NCBI GenBank assembly: GCA_016756855.1
Contig: JAESPD010000029.1
Location: forward strand, 1 to 47,660
Direction: 5' to 3'
DNA: 47,660 nucleotides
DNA from: a gamma proteobacterium endosymbiont of Lamellibrachia anaximandri
GTDB lineage: Bacteria > Pseudomonadota > Gammaproteobacteria > Chromatiales > Chromatiaceae
The stretch's first letter is position 1; each line of letters starts with the position of its first letter. The notes below the pieces were generated by a model. That model worked only from the letters and a program-made list of their open reading frames with translations, ran no database searches and had not been told where the DNA came from. Shown piece by piece: positions 1 through 7,372 of this stretch. The translations under genes and the position numbers were made by a program.

Positions 1-308
1 GCCTTACTCTTTTCGAGAAAACCCCATTGGATCAGTTGCTTATGAAATCCGATTGCAAAAGTGAAGAATGCGCCATGGATAACCAATTGAATTTATTCGA
101 TTTAACGTTGGGACACTAGTGACCTTGAATATGTGTGAATGTACTGAAGTTGTATCGAAGAGTGCCTTGAAAACTGACCCGTCTTTCCAAGTAGATTATG
201 GTATATTTATTGGGTTTTCATATGCCCATGAAATATTTTTGTCACTCTCATGCCAGTGATATGCGGAATCCATATAATCATTGGTCAGCAGCAGTATCAG
301 GAGATTCG
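1..308. other. Left-edge stretch with no recognisable gene
   Basis: No convincing coding region, RNA gene or repeat is seen here. The frame of the downstream gene stays open upstream to an ATG at 198, but those extra 37 codons carry no signal-peptide character. The ribosome-binding site AGGAG near 300-304 points to a start at 309. The stretch probably holds the promoter of the downstream gene, but no clear -35/-10 pair was identified. Confidence 0.5.
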
Positions 309-719
309 ATGTATAGCAGGAAAGCCATCACATTCCTAATCTTTTTGATTGTCGGGATGGGTGCATGGGCCACGCCGGCATTAACAGCTGAAATCCCGCA
401 GGCACAGCCGGATAAAGGACTGGTCGTTTTCTACCGGTTGGACAAATTCGGCGGCAAGGCGGTCCGCTTCAATATCATTCATCCTGAAGGCGTGATTGGG
501 AAGCTATTGAGTGGAACTGTCCTCTATAAATATTTCGACCCTGGCGCGCAAACTTTCTATTCGAAGGTAGTATCTGAAGATGCGATCACATTGAATGTAG
601 AGGCAGGAAAAATCTACTACGTCAGAGGTGATGTCAAGATGGGTTTAATCGTTGGACGACCCAATTTCACCCAAATATCAGAATCTCAAGCCCGTCCGGA
701 AATAGCGAAGCTGAAATAG
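309..719 (+). CDS. Secreted DUF2846-like protein
   Basis: Predicted 136-residue exported protein. Residues 1-27 form a signal peptide: a basic start (MYSRK), a hydrophobic core and an Ala-rich cleavage region ending near TPALTA. The mature part begins with a strand reading GLVVFYRLDKFGG, followed by alternating strands and a late Tyr-Tyr-Val strand. This resembles the small beta-rich DUF2846 fold found in periplasmic proteins or lipoproteins of proteobacteria. No lipobox cysteine is present, so it is probably soluble in the periplasm. The start at 309 is chosen because AGGAG lies six bases upstream and the signal peptide then begins at once. The next gene is convergent, with only about 20 bases between, so this gene is monocistronic. 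The family assignment is from pattern only and the function is unknown. Confidence 0.6.
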   Translation: MYSRKAITFLIFLIVGMGAWATPALTAEIPQAQPDKGLVVFYRLDKFGGKAVRFNIIHPEGVIGKLLSGTVLYKYFDPGAQTFYSKVVSEDAITLNVEAGKIYYVRGDVKMGLIVGRPNFTQISESQARPEIAKLK

Positions 720-740
720 TACGAAAAAGTGCTGCTTCAG

Positions 741-1412
741 CTACAAGCCCATGACATCCATCAACTCCCCACTGGTGATAACATGGCAGTAGATCATGTT
801 GAGAATCTCCAACTCATGCCGGTGGAGTTCATCCGTACCCGCTGCGCAACAGTCCTCAACCAAAATCACGTTGAAGCTCTCATCCGCCAGACTGCGTACT
901 GTTGAAGAGATGCACTGATCAGTAAAGATCCCGGTAAGCACCACGTTTCTGATCCCCATGTTTTGAAGTACCAGACGCAGGTTGGTACCAGTAAGCGCAC
1001 TGTCAGTGGTTTTCGTAACGGCAATCTCACCTTCATGTGGCGCCAGTTCGGGAACAATCTGGGAGTCCTCTCTCTCCTTCGGCATCATCAGGTAGTTCCA
1101 GCCCGGCTTTTTCTGGCTAAGGGAACGATCTCGCCCATCCTCCAGCAGACAGGCGATGCGGGCATGGAGCACGTCTATTCCATGTTGCCGAAAACGGTTT
1201 TGCAGATTGACTGTCGTTGGGATGACGATCTCATGCATACGCTTGAAAAAGGGCGCCCAGCGGCTCTTTTCCTTCGGCTCATCCGACGGCGTCAGGTAGG
1301 CATTCTGAACATCGATACTCAGCAGTGCGGTTTCGGCTGCGGGAAGAGACAAATCCGGCGGTTCCGGCGCGCCTTCGTAGTAGAAGGAACGGTAGGCGGT
1401 TTTCCAGTTCAT
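741..1412 (-). CDS. Isochorismatase-family cysteine hydrolase
   Basis: A 223-residue protein of the isochorismatase-like hydrolase superfamily, which cleaves C-N or ether bonds of small metabolites (nicotinamidase, N-carbamoylsarcosine amidase, biuret hydrolase and others). The expected Asp-Lys-Cys triad is visible: Asp34 in LLSIDVQNAY, Lys134 in AVTKTTDSA and Cys167 in GIFTDQCISSTVRS, followed by the usual VEDCCAAG segment. An ATG at 1430 is possible, but the one at 1412 is preceded by GAGGAG at ideal spacing, so 1412 is preferred. It is divergent from the oxidase-subunit gene at 1501, sharing an upstream region of about 90 bases. The substrate cannot be told from sequence, and no pathway neighbours help. 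The superfamily call is firm; anything narrower would be a guess. Confidence 0.88.
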   Translation of the reverse strand: MNWKTAYRSFYYEGAPEPPDLSLPAAETALLSIDVQNAYLTPSDEPKEKSRWAPFFKRMHEIVIPTTVNLQNRFRQHGIDVLHARIACLLEDGRDRSLSQKKPGWNYLMMPKEREDSQIVPELAPHEGEIAVTKTTDSALTGTNLRLVLQNMGIRNVVLTGIFTDQCISSTVRSLADESFNVILVEDCCAAGTDELHRHELEILNMIYCHVITSGELMDVMGL

Positions 1413-1500
1413 AGACGTCTCCTCACCCATATCAATTGTGCTTGATCAAGGCACACCACATCGATTACTGCAAGATAACAGGTCTTATATTTAATGCTCA

Positions 1501-2133
1501 ATGAAAACGATGGACGCCGCAATAACCGCCGATAGCGCTCAGATGGGCCGCAATACCGGTTCTCAAACTCTGTCCGCTCAACACCACGTGCCGGGAGGCT
1601 GGCCTATCTGGGTCGGCATTTTTTCGGAGATGACCGAATTTGCGATGATGTTCATCATCTACTTCATCGCAAAAGCGCACTACCCGGAACTGTTTAATGA
1701 AGGCCCCACGAAACTCAATACACTGGCGGGCGTACTCAATACACTGGTTCTGCTCACCAGCAGCTATTGCGTCGCCAAATCGATGCAGGCCATCAGGCGG
1801 GATGACACAACCGCCTGTGTACGCTGGTTGTGGCTGGCGATCATCGCCGGCGCCGCCTATCTGCTGATAAAGACCTGGGAGTACCACTGGAACGAAACCA
1901 TGGGTATCTCAAAAGATACCAACACCTTCTTCACCGTCTACTACTACACCACCTTCAATCACATGCTGCATGTCGGCTGGGGCAGCGCTGCGGTGTTATG
2001 GGCGATTTTCGGTGTTAAACGTGGCAGTTTCACGGCGCAGAGTCATGGTGGGCTGGAGGCGGTCGCCGTTTACTGGCATATGATCGATCTTGCCTGGATC
2101 GTCATCTTTCCACTGCTCTACGTCTTGCGCTAG
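1501..2133 (+). CDS. Haem-copper oxidase subunit III-like membrane protein (NorE type)
   Basis: A 210-residue protein with about five membrane helices, resembling the short cytochrome c oxidase subunit III/NorE family. After a soluble N-terminus of about 30 residues comes PGGWPIWVGIFSEMTEF, typical of NorE-like proteins. Later helices carry LIKTWEYHW, the NHMLHVGWG segment and the YWHMIDLAWIVIFPLLY signature of subunit III. NorE proteins accompany nitric oxide reductases or other haem-copper oxidases without holding cofactors. The next gene, 10 bases downstream, encodes the subunit IV-like partner, so the two form one unit. No catalytic subunit (norB, ctaD, cco) lies in the window, so the partner enzyme is unknown. 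The start is uncertain: ATGs at 1501 and 1510 both lack a good ribosome-binding site. Confidence 0.85.
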   Translation: MKTMDAAITADSAQMGRNTGSQTLSAQHHVPGGWPIWVGIFSEMTEFAMMFIIYFIAKAHYPELFNEGPTKLNTLAGVLNTLVLLTSSYCVAKSMQAIRRDDTTACVRWLWLAIIAGAAYLLIKTWEYHWNETMGISKDTNTFFTVYYYTTFNHMLHVGWGSAAVLWAIFGVKRGSFTAQSHGGLEAVAVYWHMIDLAWIVIFPLLYVLR

Positions 2134-2143
2134 GGGGCTGTTC

Positions 2144-2431
2144 ATGTTCACCAACAAAAGCATCGACTCTGTCTGGATACAGCTCATGCTGCTGACGCTG
2201 CTCAGTGCCTTTATCGCCGAAACTGCCGATACGGGGCTGGCGGTTATCATCATCGTCGCAGTAACCATCGGCTACAAGGGACGCATGATCGTGGATCACT
2301 TCATGGAACTGATCCACGCCAACCGCTATATCCGCGCTTCCATGAGACTCTATTTCTATGTCATTCCGCTGATGATTGTGCTGGCCTACCTGTTTCCGGA
2401 GGCTATTGTTCGCATGACGACGTTGCGGTGA
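2144..2431 (+). CDS. Cytochrome c oxidase subunit IV-like (NorF type) membrane protein
   Basis: A 95-residue protein with three predicted membrane helices. It resembles prokaryotic cytochrome c oxidase subunit IV/NorF, a small accessory subunit that helps assemble or stabilise haem-copper oxidases and NO reductases. The conserved centre is IGYKGRMIVDHFMEL followed by a helix ending in LAYLFPE. The start at 2144 is chosen because AGGGGG lies just upstream and the preceding subunit III-like gene stops at 2133. It is translated together with that gene and convergent with the ferritin-like gene that ends at 2441. The pairing of a III-like and a IV-like protein supports both assignments more than either sequence alone. 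Confidence 0.78.
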   Translation: MFTNKSIDSVWIQLMLLTLLSAFIAETADTGLAVIIIVAVTIGYKGRMIVDHFMELIHANRYIRASMRLYFYVIPLMIVLAYLFPEAIVRMTTLR

Positions 2432-2440
2432 AGGGCGGAG

Positions 2441-2953
2441 TTAAACACCCCCACTGTGAACCACTTCGTAGTAGAGCTTTTCCAGCGCCTGTTTGTGAAG
2501 GGTCTCCTCCCGCGCCAGAAAAACAAACAGGTCGTGGATAGCGCCGGGTTCGGTGCTCTCCGCCAGGGCCGTATACTGCTCCATCGCCGCCTGTTCTCTG
2601 CTTAACGCATATTGCAGCACTGTCTGATCATCCGGCTTTTCACCAAGATCCGGCTGTTGAATGCAATCTGAAAAACGGCTGTCACTCACCGGCACGGCAA
2701 CCGCAGTCTCTATCTCATTCTCGATCGACGGATTCGCCGCCAGTTCATTGAACAGATCAAAATGCCCCTGCTCCTCTGCCGCCAGCTCCTCCACCAGATA
2801 GCGAATGCGCTTACTCACATTGGGGATCAGCGCAGTATAAAAATCCCGGGCGGTGCGTTCGAACTCGGTCGCCACTTCAAGGATCTCTTTGAGACTCTTT
2901 TTCGACTGCAGACGATCATAACCGCTTTGATGGCCCTCCCCCTCATGACTCAT
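2441..2953 (-). CDS. Ferritin-like diiron (rubrerythrin-type) protein
   Basis: A 170-residue soluble protein with a ferritin-like four-helix pattern. The first half has FERTARDFYTAL followed by EELAAEEQGHFDLF, with the diiron motif E61-x-x-H64. The second half repeats the layout with SREQAAMEQYTAL and AREETLHKQALE, again ExxH. These are the diiron ligands of the rubrerythrin/erythrin family, which reduce peroxide or handle iron. No rubredoxin C-terminal domain is present. It is the last gene of the mbx-like operon. Its ATG overlaps the end of the flavoprotein-ferredoxin fusion gene by 11 bases, which favours the start at 2953. Context suggests it protects or is reduced by the Fe-S/flavin enzyme upstream; that is inference. 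Confidence 0.82.
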   Translation of the reverse strand: MSHEGEGHQSGYDRLQSKKSLKEILEVATEFERTARDFYTALIPNVSKRIRYLVEELAAEEQGHFDLFNELAANPSIENEIETAVAVPVSDSRFSDCIQQPDLGEKPDDQTVLQYALSREQAAMEQYTALAESTEPGAIHDLFVFLAREETLHKQALEKLYYEVVHSGGV

Positions 2954-4784
2954 GATCCGTCTCCTGTCGACCAAGAACAGCCTCTATGCTGGCCGCCACC
3001 TGATGGCCGTCAGCCACCGCATGCACCACATCCGGACCGTTTACACAATCGCCGGCCGCCCACAGCCAGGCCTCCGAGGTTCGGCCCGCCTCATCAACCT
3101 GGAGTCGGCCACGATTCCACTCAAGCCGCTCGGTCAACTCATCGCCCAGCAGACTGACATCCGACATCTGGCCGATCGCCTCGATCACCATCTCCCCTGG
3201 GTGAAGCTGCTCGTCACTCTCATCATAGGATGGTGCAAAACGGTGCAGCTCATCGAAGATCGACAGTACCTTCCAGGTTCGCAGACCTATCAGCCTGCCC
3301 TTTTCATCGATCTCGCAGGCCTGGGGGCCCCGGCTGTCGAGAATCTCAATCCCCTCTTCGATCGACTCCTCTATCTCCACCGGGTCGGCGAGAAAATGAT
3401 CCCGATCCTCCAGTGCAGTCAGGGTAATCCTGCTCTCTCCATACTGCTGCCGTTGCAGCCGCACCAGACTGCGGGCAATATCCATCGCCACATTACCGCC
3501 GCCGATCACCACCACCGAGCGGGGCACATCAAAAGCCTCATCCGCTGCAATCTTGCGCAGCAGATCCACCGCCTTGGTGACCTGCCTATGTTCCGAACCG
3601 GGGATGCGGGTGGAGCGGCCGAGTTGCAGACCGAGCGCCAACAACACCGCATCATTATTCTGTTGCAGCTTTGACAACTCGATATCAACACCGATACGGG
3701 TGTTGTATTCGATGCTAACGCCCATCGCGGTGATGACATCCACATCCTGGTCGAGCATGTCAAAGGGCAGCCGGTACTCGGGGATACCATAGCGCGTCAT
3801 ACCGCCCGCCTCTGCCTGAGCCTCGTAGACGGTTACCTGATGTCCGAGTTTCACCAGATCGAAAGCTGCGGTAAGACCGGCGGGCCCAGCGCCAACGATG
3901 GCAATCTGTTTTCCGCTCAGATAGTCCACCTTCCCCTGTGCCGCAATCGCCTTCACCGTTTCGTGATCGACCGAATCCATGGCAAACCGTTTGAGCCAGC
4001 GAATCGCTACAGGGTCACCGCGCCGACCTATCGAACAGGCCGTCTCGCAACGGTGGGTACAGATCCGTCCACAGACATGGGAGAAGGGATTGGTACGATA
4101 GATCTGCCGCACCGCCTCCTCCATATCCTGCTGCCAGATGGCGCGAATATACTCGGGCGCATGCATGTGCGTCGGACAGGCATCGTGGCACATGCCGCAC
4201 TGCACGCAACGGGAGGCCTCCGCCACCGCCTGCTCAAGGCTATAGCCATCGACGATCTCATCGAAGTTGTCACTGCGCTGATCCGCACTGCGTTCCCCCA
4301 TATCTCCCCGTTCAAGATTGAGCAGATCGGAGTCGGCAACCTTGCGCCAGCCATAGCCGTAGAACTTTTTATGGATTCCATTGGGATCGGGCAGAATGAA
4401 GTAGCTATCGATCTCCTCCTGGGTGCAGGTATGCACATACTCCCTGGAGAGAGAGATGGAGCCGGTGGGGCAGATATCGACGCAGAGGGCGCACCAGCAG
4501 CAGCGGCCATAGTCGATTGCAGGGCGCTGGTTGCGCACCCCCTTGACCGGATCAGAGGGTAGACCCGGGATCTCGATCATGCTGATCGCTGCATTGTCGC
4601 AGACCTTCTGACAGGAGCTGCAACCTATGCAGAGTTCCCAATCGTTGATATGAAAACCACGATAGCTGAGAGAGGCAAGACGCGGCTCCAATGGCTCTGT
4701 CACCGGCTTGCGAGCGAAGAACTGCAGGCTTTTGAACGGATTGAGGATACTGCCCTTATCCTTGTAGTCGATATCGCTCATCAA
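2943..4784 (-). CDS. NuoI/MbxN-like ferredoxin fused to GltD-like FAD/NAD(P)H oxidoreductase
   Basis: A 613-residue fusion. Residues 50-110 form a NuoI/MbxN-type ferredoxin with two [4Fe-4S] motifs: C52, C55, C58, C62 and C95, C98, C101, C105-Pro. Residues about 185-270 are the Fe-S domain typical of glutamate synthase small subunit: C193, C196, C199, C203, then C238, C242, C246, C250. Residues 292-613 form the two-dinucleotide-binding flavoprotein, with FAD motif GAGPAG at 297-302, NAD(P)H motif GGGNVA at 428-433 and a C-terminal AAGDC FAD motif. It should pass electrons between NAD(P)H and the NuoB-like cluster of the complex. AegA-type proteins show a similar ferredoxin-GltD fusion. No glutaminase or glutamate synthase large subunit is nearby, so it is not GltD. 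It overlaps the preceding NuoD-like gene by four bases (ATGA). Confidence 0.9.
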   Translation of the reverse strand: MMSDIDYKDKGSILNPFKSLQFFARKPVTEPLEPRLASLSYRGFHINDWELCIGCSSCQKVCDNAAISMIEIPGLPSDPVKGVRNQRPAIDYGRCCWCALCVDICPTGSISLSREYVHTCTQEEIDSYFILPDPNGIHKKFYGYGWRKVADSDLLNLERGDMGERSADQRSDNFDEIVDGYSLEQAVAEASRCVQCGMCHDACPTHMHAPEYIRAIWQQDMEEAVRQIYRTNPFSHVCGRICTHRCETACSIGRRGDPVAIRWLKRFAMDSVDHETVKAIAAQGKVDYLSGKQIAIVGAGPAGLTAAFDLVKLGHQVTVYEAQAEAGGMTRYGIPEYRLPFDMLDQDVDVITAMGVSIEYNTRIGVDIELSKLQQNNDAVLLALGLQLGRSTRIPGSEHRQVTKAVDLLRKIAADEAFDVPRSVVVIGGGNVAMDIARSLVRLQRQQYGESRITLTALEDRDHFLADPVEIEESIEEGIEILDSRGPQACEIDEKGRLIGLRTWKVLSIFDELHRFAPSYDESDEQLHPGEMVIEAIGQMSDVSLLGDELTERLEWNRGRLQVDEAGRTSEAWLWAAGDCVNGPDVVHAVADGHQVAASIEAVLGRQETDHES

Positions 4785-5923
4785 CGATCCACCTCCGGTG
4801 GGCAGGCATCGAGGGAGAACATGATCTGCGCCACATCCTCCAGCCGCGCCCCCACTGCCAACTGTTCCAGCACCTGCACGGCGTGCATCGACGACGGCCC
4901 CCGAATATGCACCCGGTATGGCTTGTCACCACCATCGGATACCACGTAATAACCCAGTTCACCCTTCGACGACTCGACCCGGGTATAGGTCTCGCCCGCC
5001 GGGACATTCCAGGCCAGAGGATTGGGAATCTGAGTGCGAACAGGGCCACTGACCGAAGGCAGTTTTTCCACCACCTGACGCACAATATGGATGCTCTGTT
5101 TCAACTCCTGACGCCGCACCAGGGTGCGCGCCCAGGCATCTCCCGGCGCTTCCGTTGGAATATCGAAATCTATCTGGTCGTAGACAAGGTAGGGGTCGTC
5201 GCGGCGCACATCGAAGGCCAGTCCGGTGGCGCGCAGATTCGGCCCGGTGACCCCCCACTCCAGTGCCTGCTGCTGATTCATCGGGCCGGTATCCCTGGCC
5301 CGATCGACAAAGACCTGATTGGTAAAAAAGAGGTTGTCGTAATCGGGCAGGCGGGATTCGATATAGTCCATGGTATGACTGACCCGGTCGAGGAAGCCCG
5401 CGGGAATATCCCTGCGCACCCCACCCGGGATATTGTAGATGTGGTAGACGCGTCCACCGGTCCACTCCTCGAAAAGGTCGAGTATCTGATCCCGGTCGGC
5501 CACCCCCCAATACATGGTGGTGTACATGCCGGTAGTCGCCGCATGGCCGCCGAAGGTAAACAGGTGTGCGGCGATGCGCGACAGTTCAAGCTGCAACACC
5601 CGCAGCCACTGGGCGCGCTCCGGCACCTCCATGTCATTCAATGCCTCCACCGCCATGGAGTAACAGACCTCCATCGGCACGGGATCCGGGACGCAGATGC
5701 GGGGCACCAGGGCAATATTCTGAATCCACAACCGCCCCTCCATCAGCTTTTCAAAACCACGATGCAGATAACCCCCATCGGCGCGGGCAGCGACAACCAC
5801 ATCGCCGTGCAGTTTTACCTTCAGGGCATAGTTGCCCTCGATGCCCGGATGGTTGGGTCCGAAGTTGAGTTCATACTCATTGCTTGGCGGATGACTTATC
5901 GCCTGATAGTTTTCCGGCCTCAT
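4781..5923 (-). CDS. NuoD/MbxL-like large subunit with altered [NiFe] ligands
   Basis: A 380-residue protein of the NuoD/[NiFe]-hydrogenase large-subunit family. Family landmarks are ELNFGPNHPGIEG near the N-terminus, DGGYLHRGFEKLMEG at about 49-63 and a C-terminus ending in EVDR as in NuoD. At the sites binding Ni in hydrogenases (RxCGxCxxxH and DPCxxC) it reads R75-I-C77-V-P-D80 and D372-A-C374-P-P-E377. One cysteine of each pair is thus kept and the other is Asp or Glu, and the His is lost. It cannot bind a normal NiFe centre, yet it is not a standard NuoD either. This intermediate state recalls Mbx-type complexes. It overlaps both neighbours by four bases, consistent with translational coupling. 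It likely forms the catalytic interface with the NuoB-like subunit. Confidence 0.88.
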   Translation of the reverse strand: MRPENYQAISHPPSNEYELNFGPNHPGIEGNYALKVKLHGDVVVAARADGGYLHRGFEKLMEGRLWIQNIALVPRICVPDPVPMEVCYSMAVEALNDMEVPERAQWLRVLQLELSRIAAHLFTFGGHAATTGMYTTMYWGVADRDQILDLFEEWTGGRVYHIYNIPGGVRRDIPAGFLDRVSHTMDYIESRLPDYDNLFFTNQVFVDRARDTGPMNQQQALEWGVTGPNLRATGLAFDVRRDDPYLVYDQIDFDIPTEAPGDAWARTLVRRQELKQSIHIVRQVVEKLPSVSGPVRTQIPNPLAWNVPAGETYTRVESSKGELGYYVVSDGGDKPYRVHIRGPSSMHAVQVLEQLAVGARLEDVAQIMFSLDACPPEVDR

Positions 5924-6483
5924 GGTTTTTTCTGCCTCGCCTCTTCAGGCGACTTGACGATCCCGCCACCCTGCTCGGTGATCTCTTTCAACCAATCCGG
6001 CTGATACTCCTTCCTCTCGAAGGTCTCGTTCACCCAGGCCTCGGCATCGAACTCCTTGCGCATCGGAGGCGGGCCGTTCCACTCGGTAAGGATAAATTTG
6101 CTCATGTCCGGACTGCCTTCGAAGTAGACGCCAAACATTTCGTGGATGTCCCGTTCGAAGAAGGCGGCGGGTTGGTAGAGATCAAACACCGACACATAGA
6201 CGCCAGGATCCCGTGCGATTCGGATATGCGCCGAGACCAGTGACTGCGACTCGTAGGACCAGAGCTGATAGACCAGTTCGAACTGACTCTCATCGATCCA
6301 GTCGACGCAGGTAATGGCGGAGAGGTGCACATACCCGGCCCGTCCCCGCAGCAGTTCCAACAGGGTCGGCAGGGAATCGGCAGCTATATCGATCCGCACG
6401 CGCCGGGAGTCCTTACGGCGAATCTCAATCCCTTCTATCTCCTGCAGCAGATTATCCAGCCAGGGGGTGACCGTCTTACTCAT
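5920..6483 (-). CDS. NuoC/MbxK-like 30 kDa subunit
   Basis: A 187-residue soluble subunit of the complex I 30-kDa (NuoC) family. The family core is visible at residues about 70-155: YVHLSAITCVDW, then FELVYQLWSY, PGVYVSVFDLYQPAAFFERDIHEMFGVYFEGSPDM and a C-terminal PPMRKEFD. The ERDIHEMFGVYFEG segment corresponds to the NuoC signature ERE.yDmfGi.F.gHP. In Mbh/Mbx nomenclature this is subunit K, which packs against the large subunit in the hydrophilic arm. It overlaps the NuoB-like gene upstream by eight bases and the NuoD-like gene downstream by four. No cofactor-binding residues are expected. The family call is secure. Confidence 0.9.
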   Translation of the reverse strand: MSKTVTPWLDNLLQEIEGIEIRRKDSRRVRIDIAADSLPTLLELLRGRAGYVHLSAITCVDWIDESQFELVYQLWSYESQSLVSAHIRIARDPGVYVSVFDLYQPAAFFERDIHEMFGVYFEGSPDMSKFILTEWNGPPPMRKEFDAEAWVNETFERKEYQPDWLKEITEQGGGIVKSPEEARQKKP

Positions 6484-7219
6484 GGGACTCCCCCTTCACC
6501 TCTAGAGAGCCACCGATCTGAAAGAAGGTCTGCTGCGGCTCAAGTGGTTTCTGGCATTGTTGTAGCAGGTGGGTGTGCTCACCCTCAGTTCCAGATCCGG
6601 CAAGATCGTAATGTGACGCTTCGCCGATCACATCGGCAGGGGTCTGCCAGTCATCACCAAATAGGTGCTGCTGATTGCCCAGATACCAATCGTATCGCCG
6701 ATAGTAGTCTTTCCAGCCATCCGCCTCACCGCTGCGGATTCGATCCATCAGCTTACGCATTCCCTCCAGCACCGCCTCCGGGCGCGGCATACAGCCCGCA
6801 ATATAGAGATCCACCGGGAGATACTGATCGAGCTGTTTGGCGGTGGCGTAACTCTGCCAGTACATGCCCCCATTGACGGTGCAGGAGCAGATACCGATGA
6901 CATATTTTGGCGAACCCATCTGCTCATAGGTCAGGATCACCCGCTTCAGGGTCTTGATGGAGACATAACCGGTAATCAGCAGGATATCCGCCTGCCTGGG
7001 CGTCACCATCGGCTGAATGCCCAGACGCTCCATATCGAAGCGGGATGTCATGGCAGGGGGCAGTTCGATGGCGCCACATCCGGTGCAGTAGTGCAGCATG
7101 AACATGGAGCGGGAGCGGCAGAAACGCACCAGTTCATCGAACACCCTGGCGAGGGGGTTCGTGCGACTCTGCTCTACCGATGCTTCGATTGGGATATCTA
7201 TCTCTTTCATATTTTTCAT
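6476..7219 (-). CDS. NuoB/MbxJ-like [4Fe-4S] small subunit
   Basis: A 247-residue subunit carrying the single proximal [4Fe-4S] cluster of NuoB/group-4 hydrogenase small subunits. Ligand candidates are C45 and C48 in HYCTGCGAIELPP, C111 (or C113) in IGICSCTVNGGMYW, and C143 in AGCMPRPEAVLEG. The spaced CxxC is hydrogenase-like; NuoB of complex I has adjacent cysteines here. The C-terminal 80 residues after the core extend beyond typical NuoB and contain no obvious motif. The start at 7219 has only a weak ribosome-binding site, and an internal ATG at 7210 is equally possible. It is separated from the NuoH-like gene upstream by about 150 bases holding a palindromic element, the only sizeable gap in the operon. 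Confidence 0.9.
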   Translation of the reverse strand: MKNMKEIDIPIEASVEQSRTNPLARVFDELVRFCRSRSMFMLHYCTGCGAIELPPAMTSRFDMERLGIQPMVTPRQADILLITGYVSIKTLKRVILTYEQMGSPKYVIGICSCTVNGGMYWQSYATAKQLDQYLPVDLYIAGCMPRPEAVLEGMRKLMDRIRSGEADGWKDYYRRYDWYLGNQQHLFGDDWQTPADVIGEASHYDLAGSGTEGEHTHLLQQCQKPLEPQQTFFQIGGSLEVKGESHE

Positions 7220-7256
7220 TCAGCGTCATGGCGCGCAGGCTGCACCCTACATCTCA

Positions 7257-7364
7257 TTGGATAGGCGACATGTCCAAGTGAGGGTGTCGGCGGCAGGGAT
7301 GCCGCCGCCAAGCCCACATGGATGTATTTACGGCGATCCTCAATTGGGCATGCCGCCTATCCAA
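7257..7364. repeat. Composite palindromic element inside the mbx-like operon
   Basis: A 108-base element bounded by 21-base inverted repeats: left arm 7257-7277 (TTGGATAGGCGACATGTCC...), right arm 7344-7364. Nineteen of 21 positions match when the right arm is reverse-complemented. Inside lies a perfect 8-base hairpin, CGGCGGCA (7288-7295) and TGCCGCCG (7300-7307). This looks like a REP-type intergenic repeat. It could form a transcript hairpin that stabilises or separates the membrane-module and hydrophilic-module mRNA segments. Confidence 0.75.
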
Positions 7365-7372
7365 GGTTCGAA

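Noticed and set aside
963-1445. 160-residue open frame opposite the isochorismatase gene
   Set aside because: It mirrors a clearly assigned gene, has no family resemblance and no ribosome-binding site.
1431-1450. ATCAA-N6-TTGAT and TTGATCAA near the isochorismatase start as a possible FNR site
   Set aside because: Spacing and orientation do not match TTGAT-N4-ATCAA; short enough to occur by chance.
2943-4784. Annotation as glutamate synthase small subunit (gltD)
   Set aside because: The N-terminal NuoI-like ferredoxin, operon context and lack of gltB favour an electron-transfer subunit instead.
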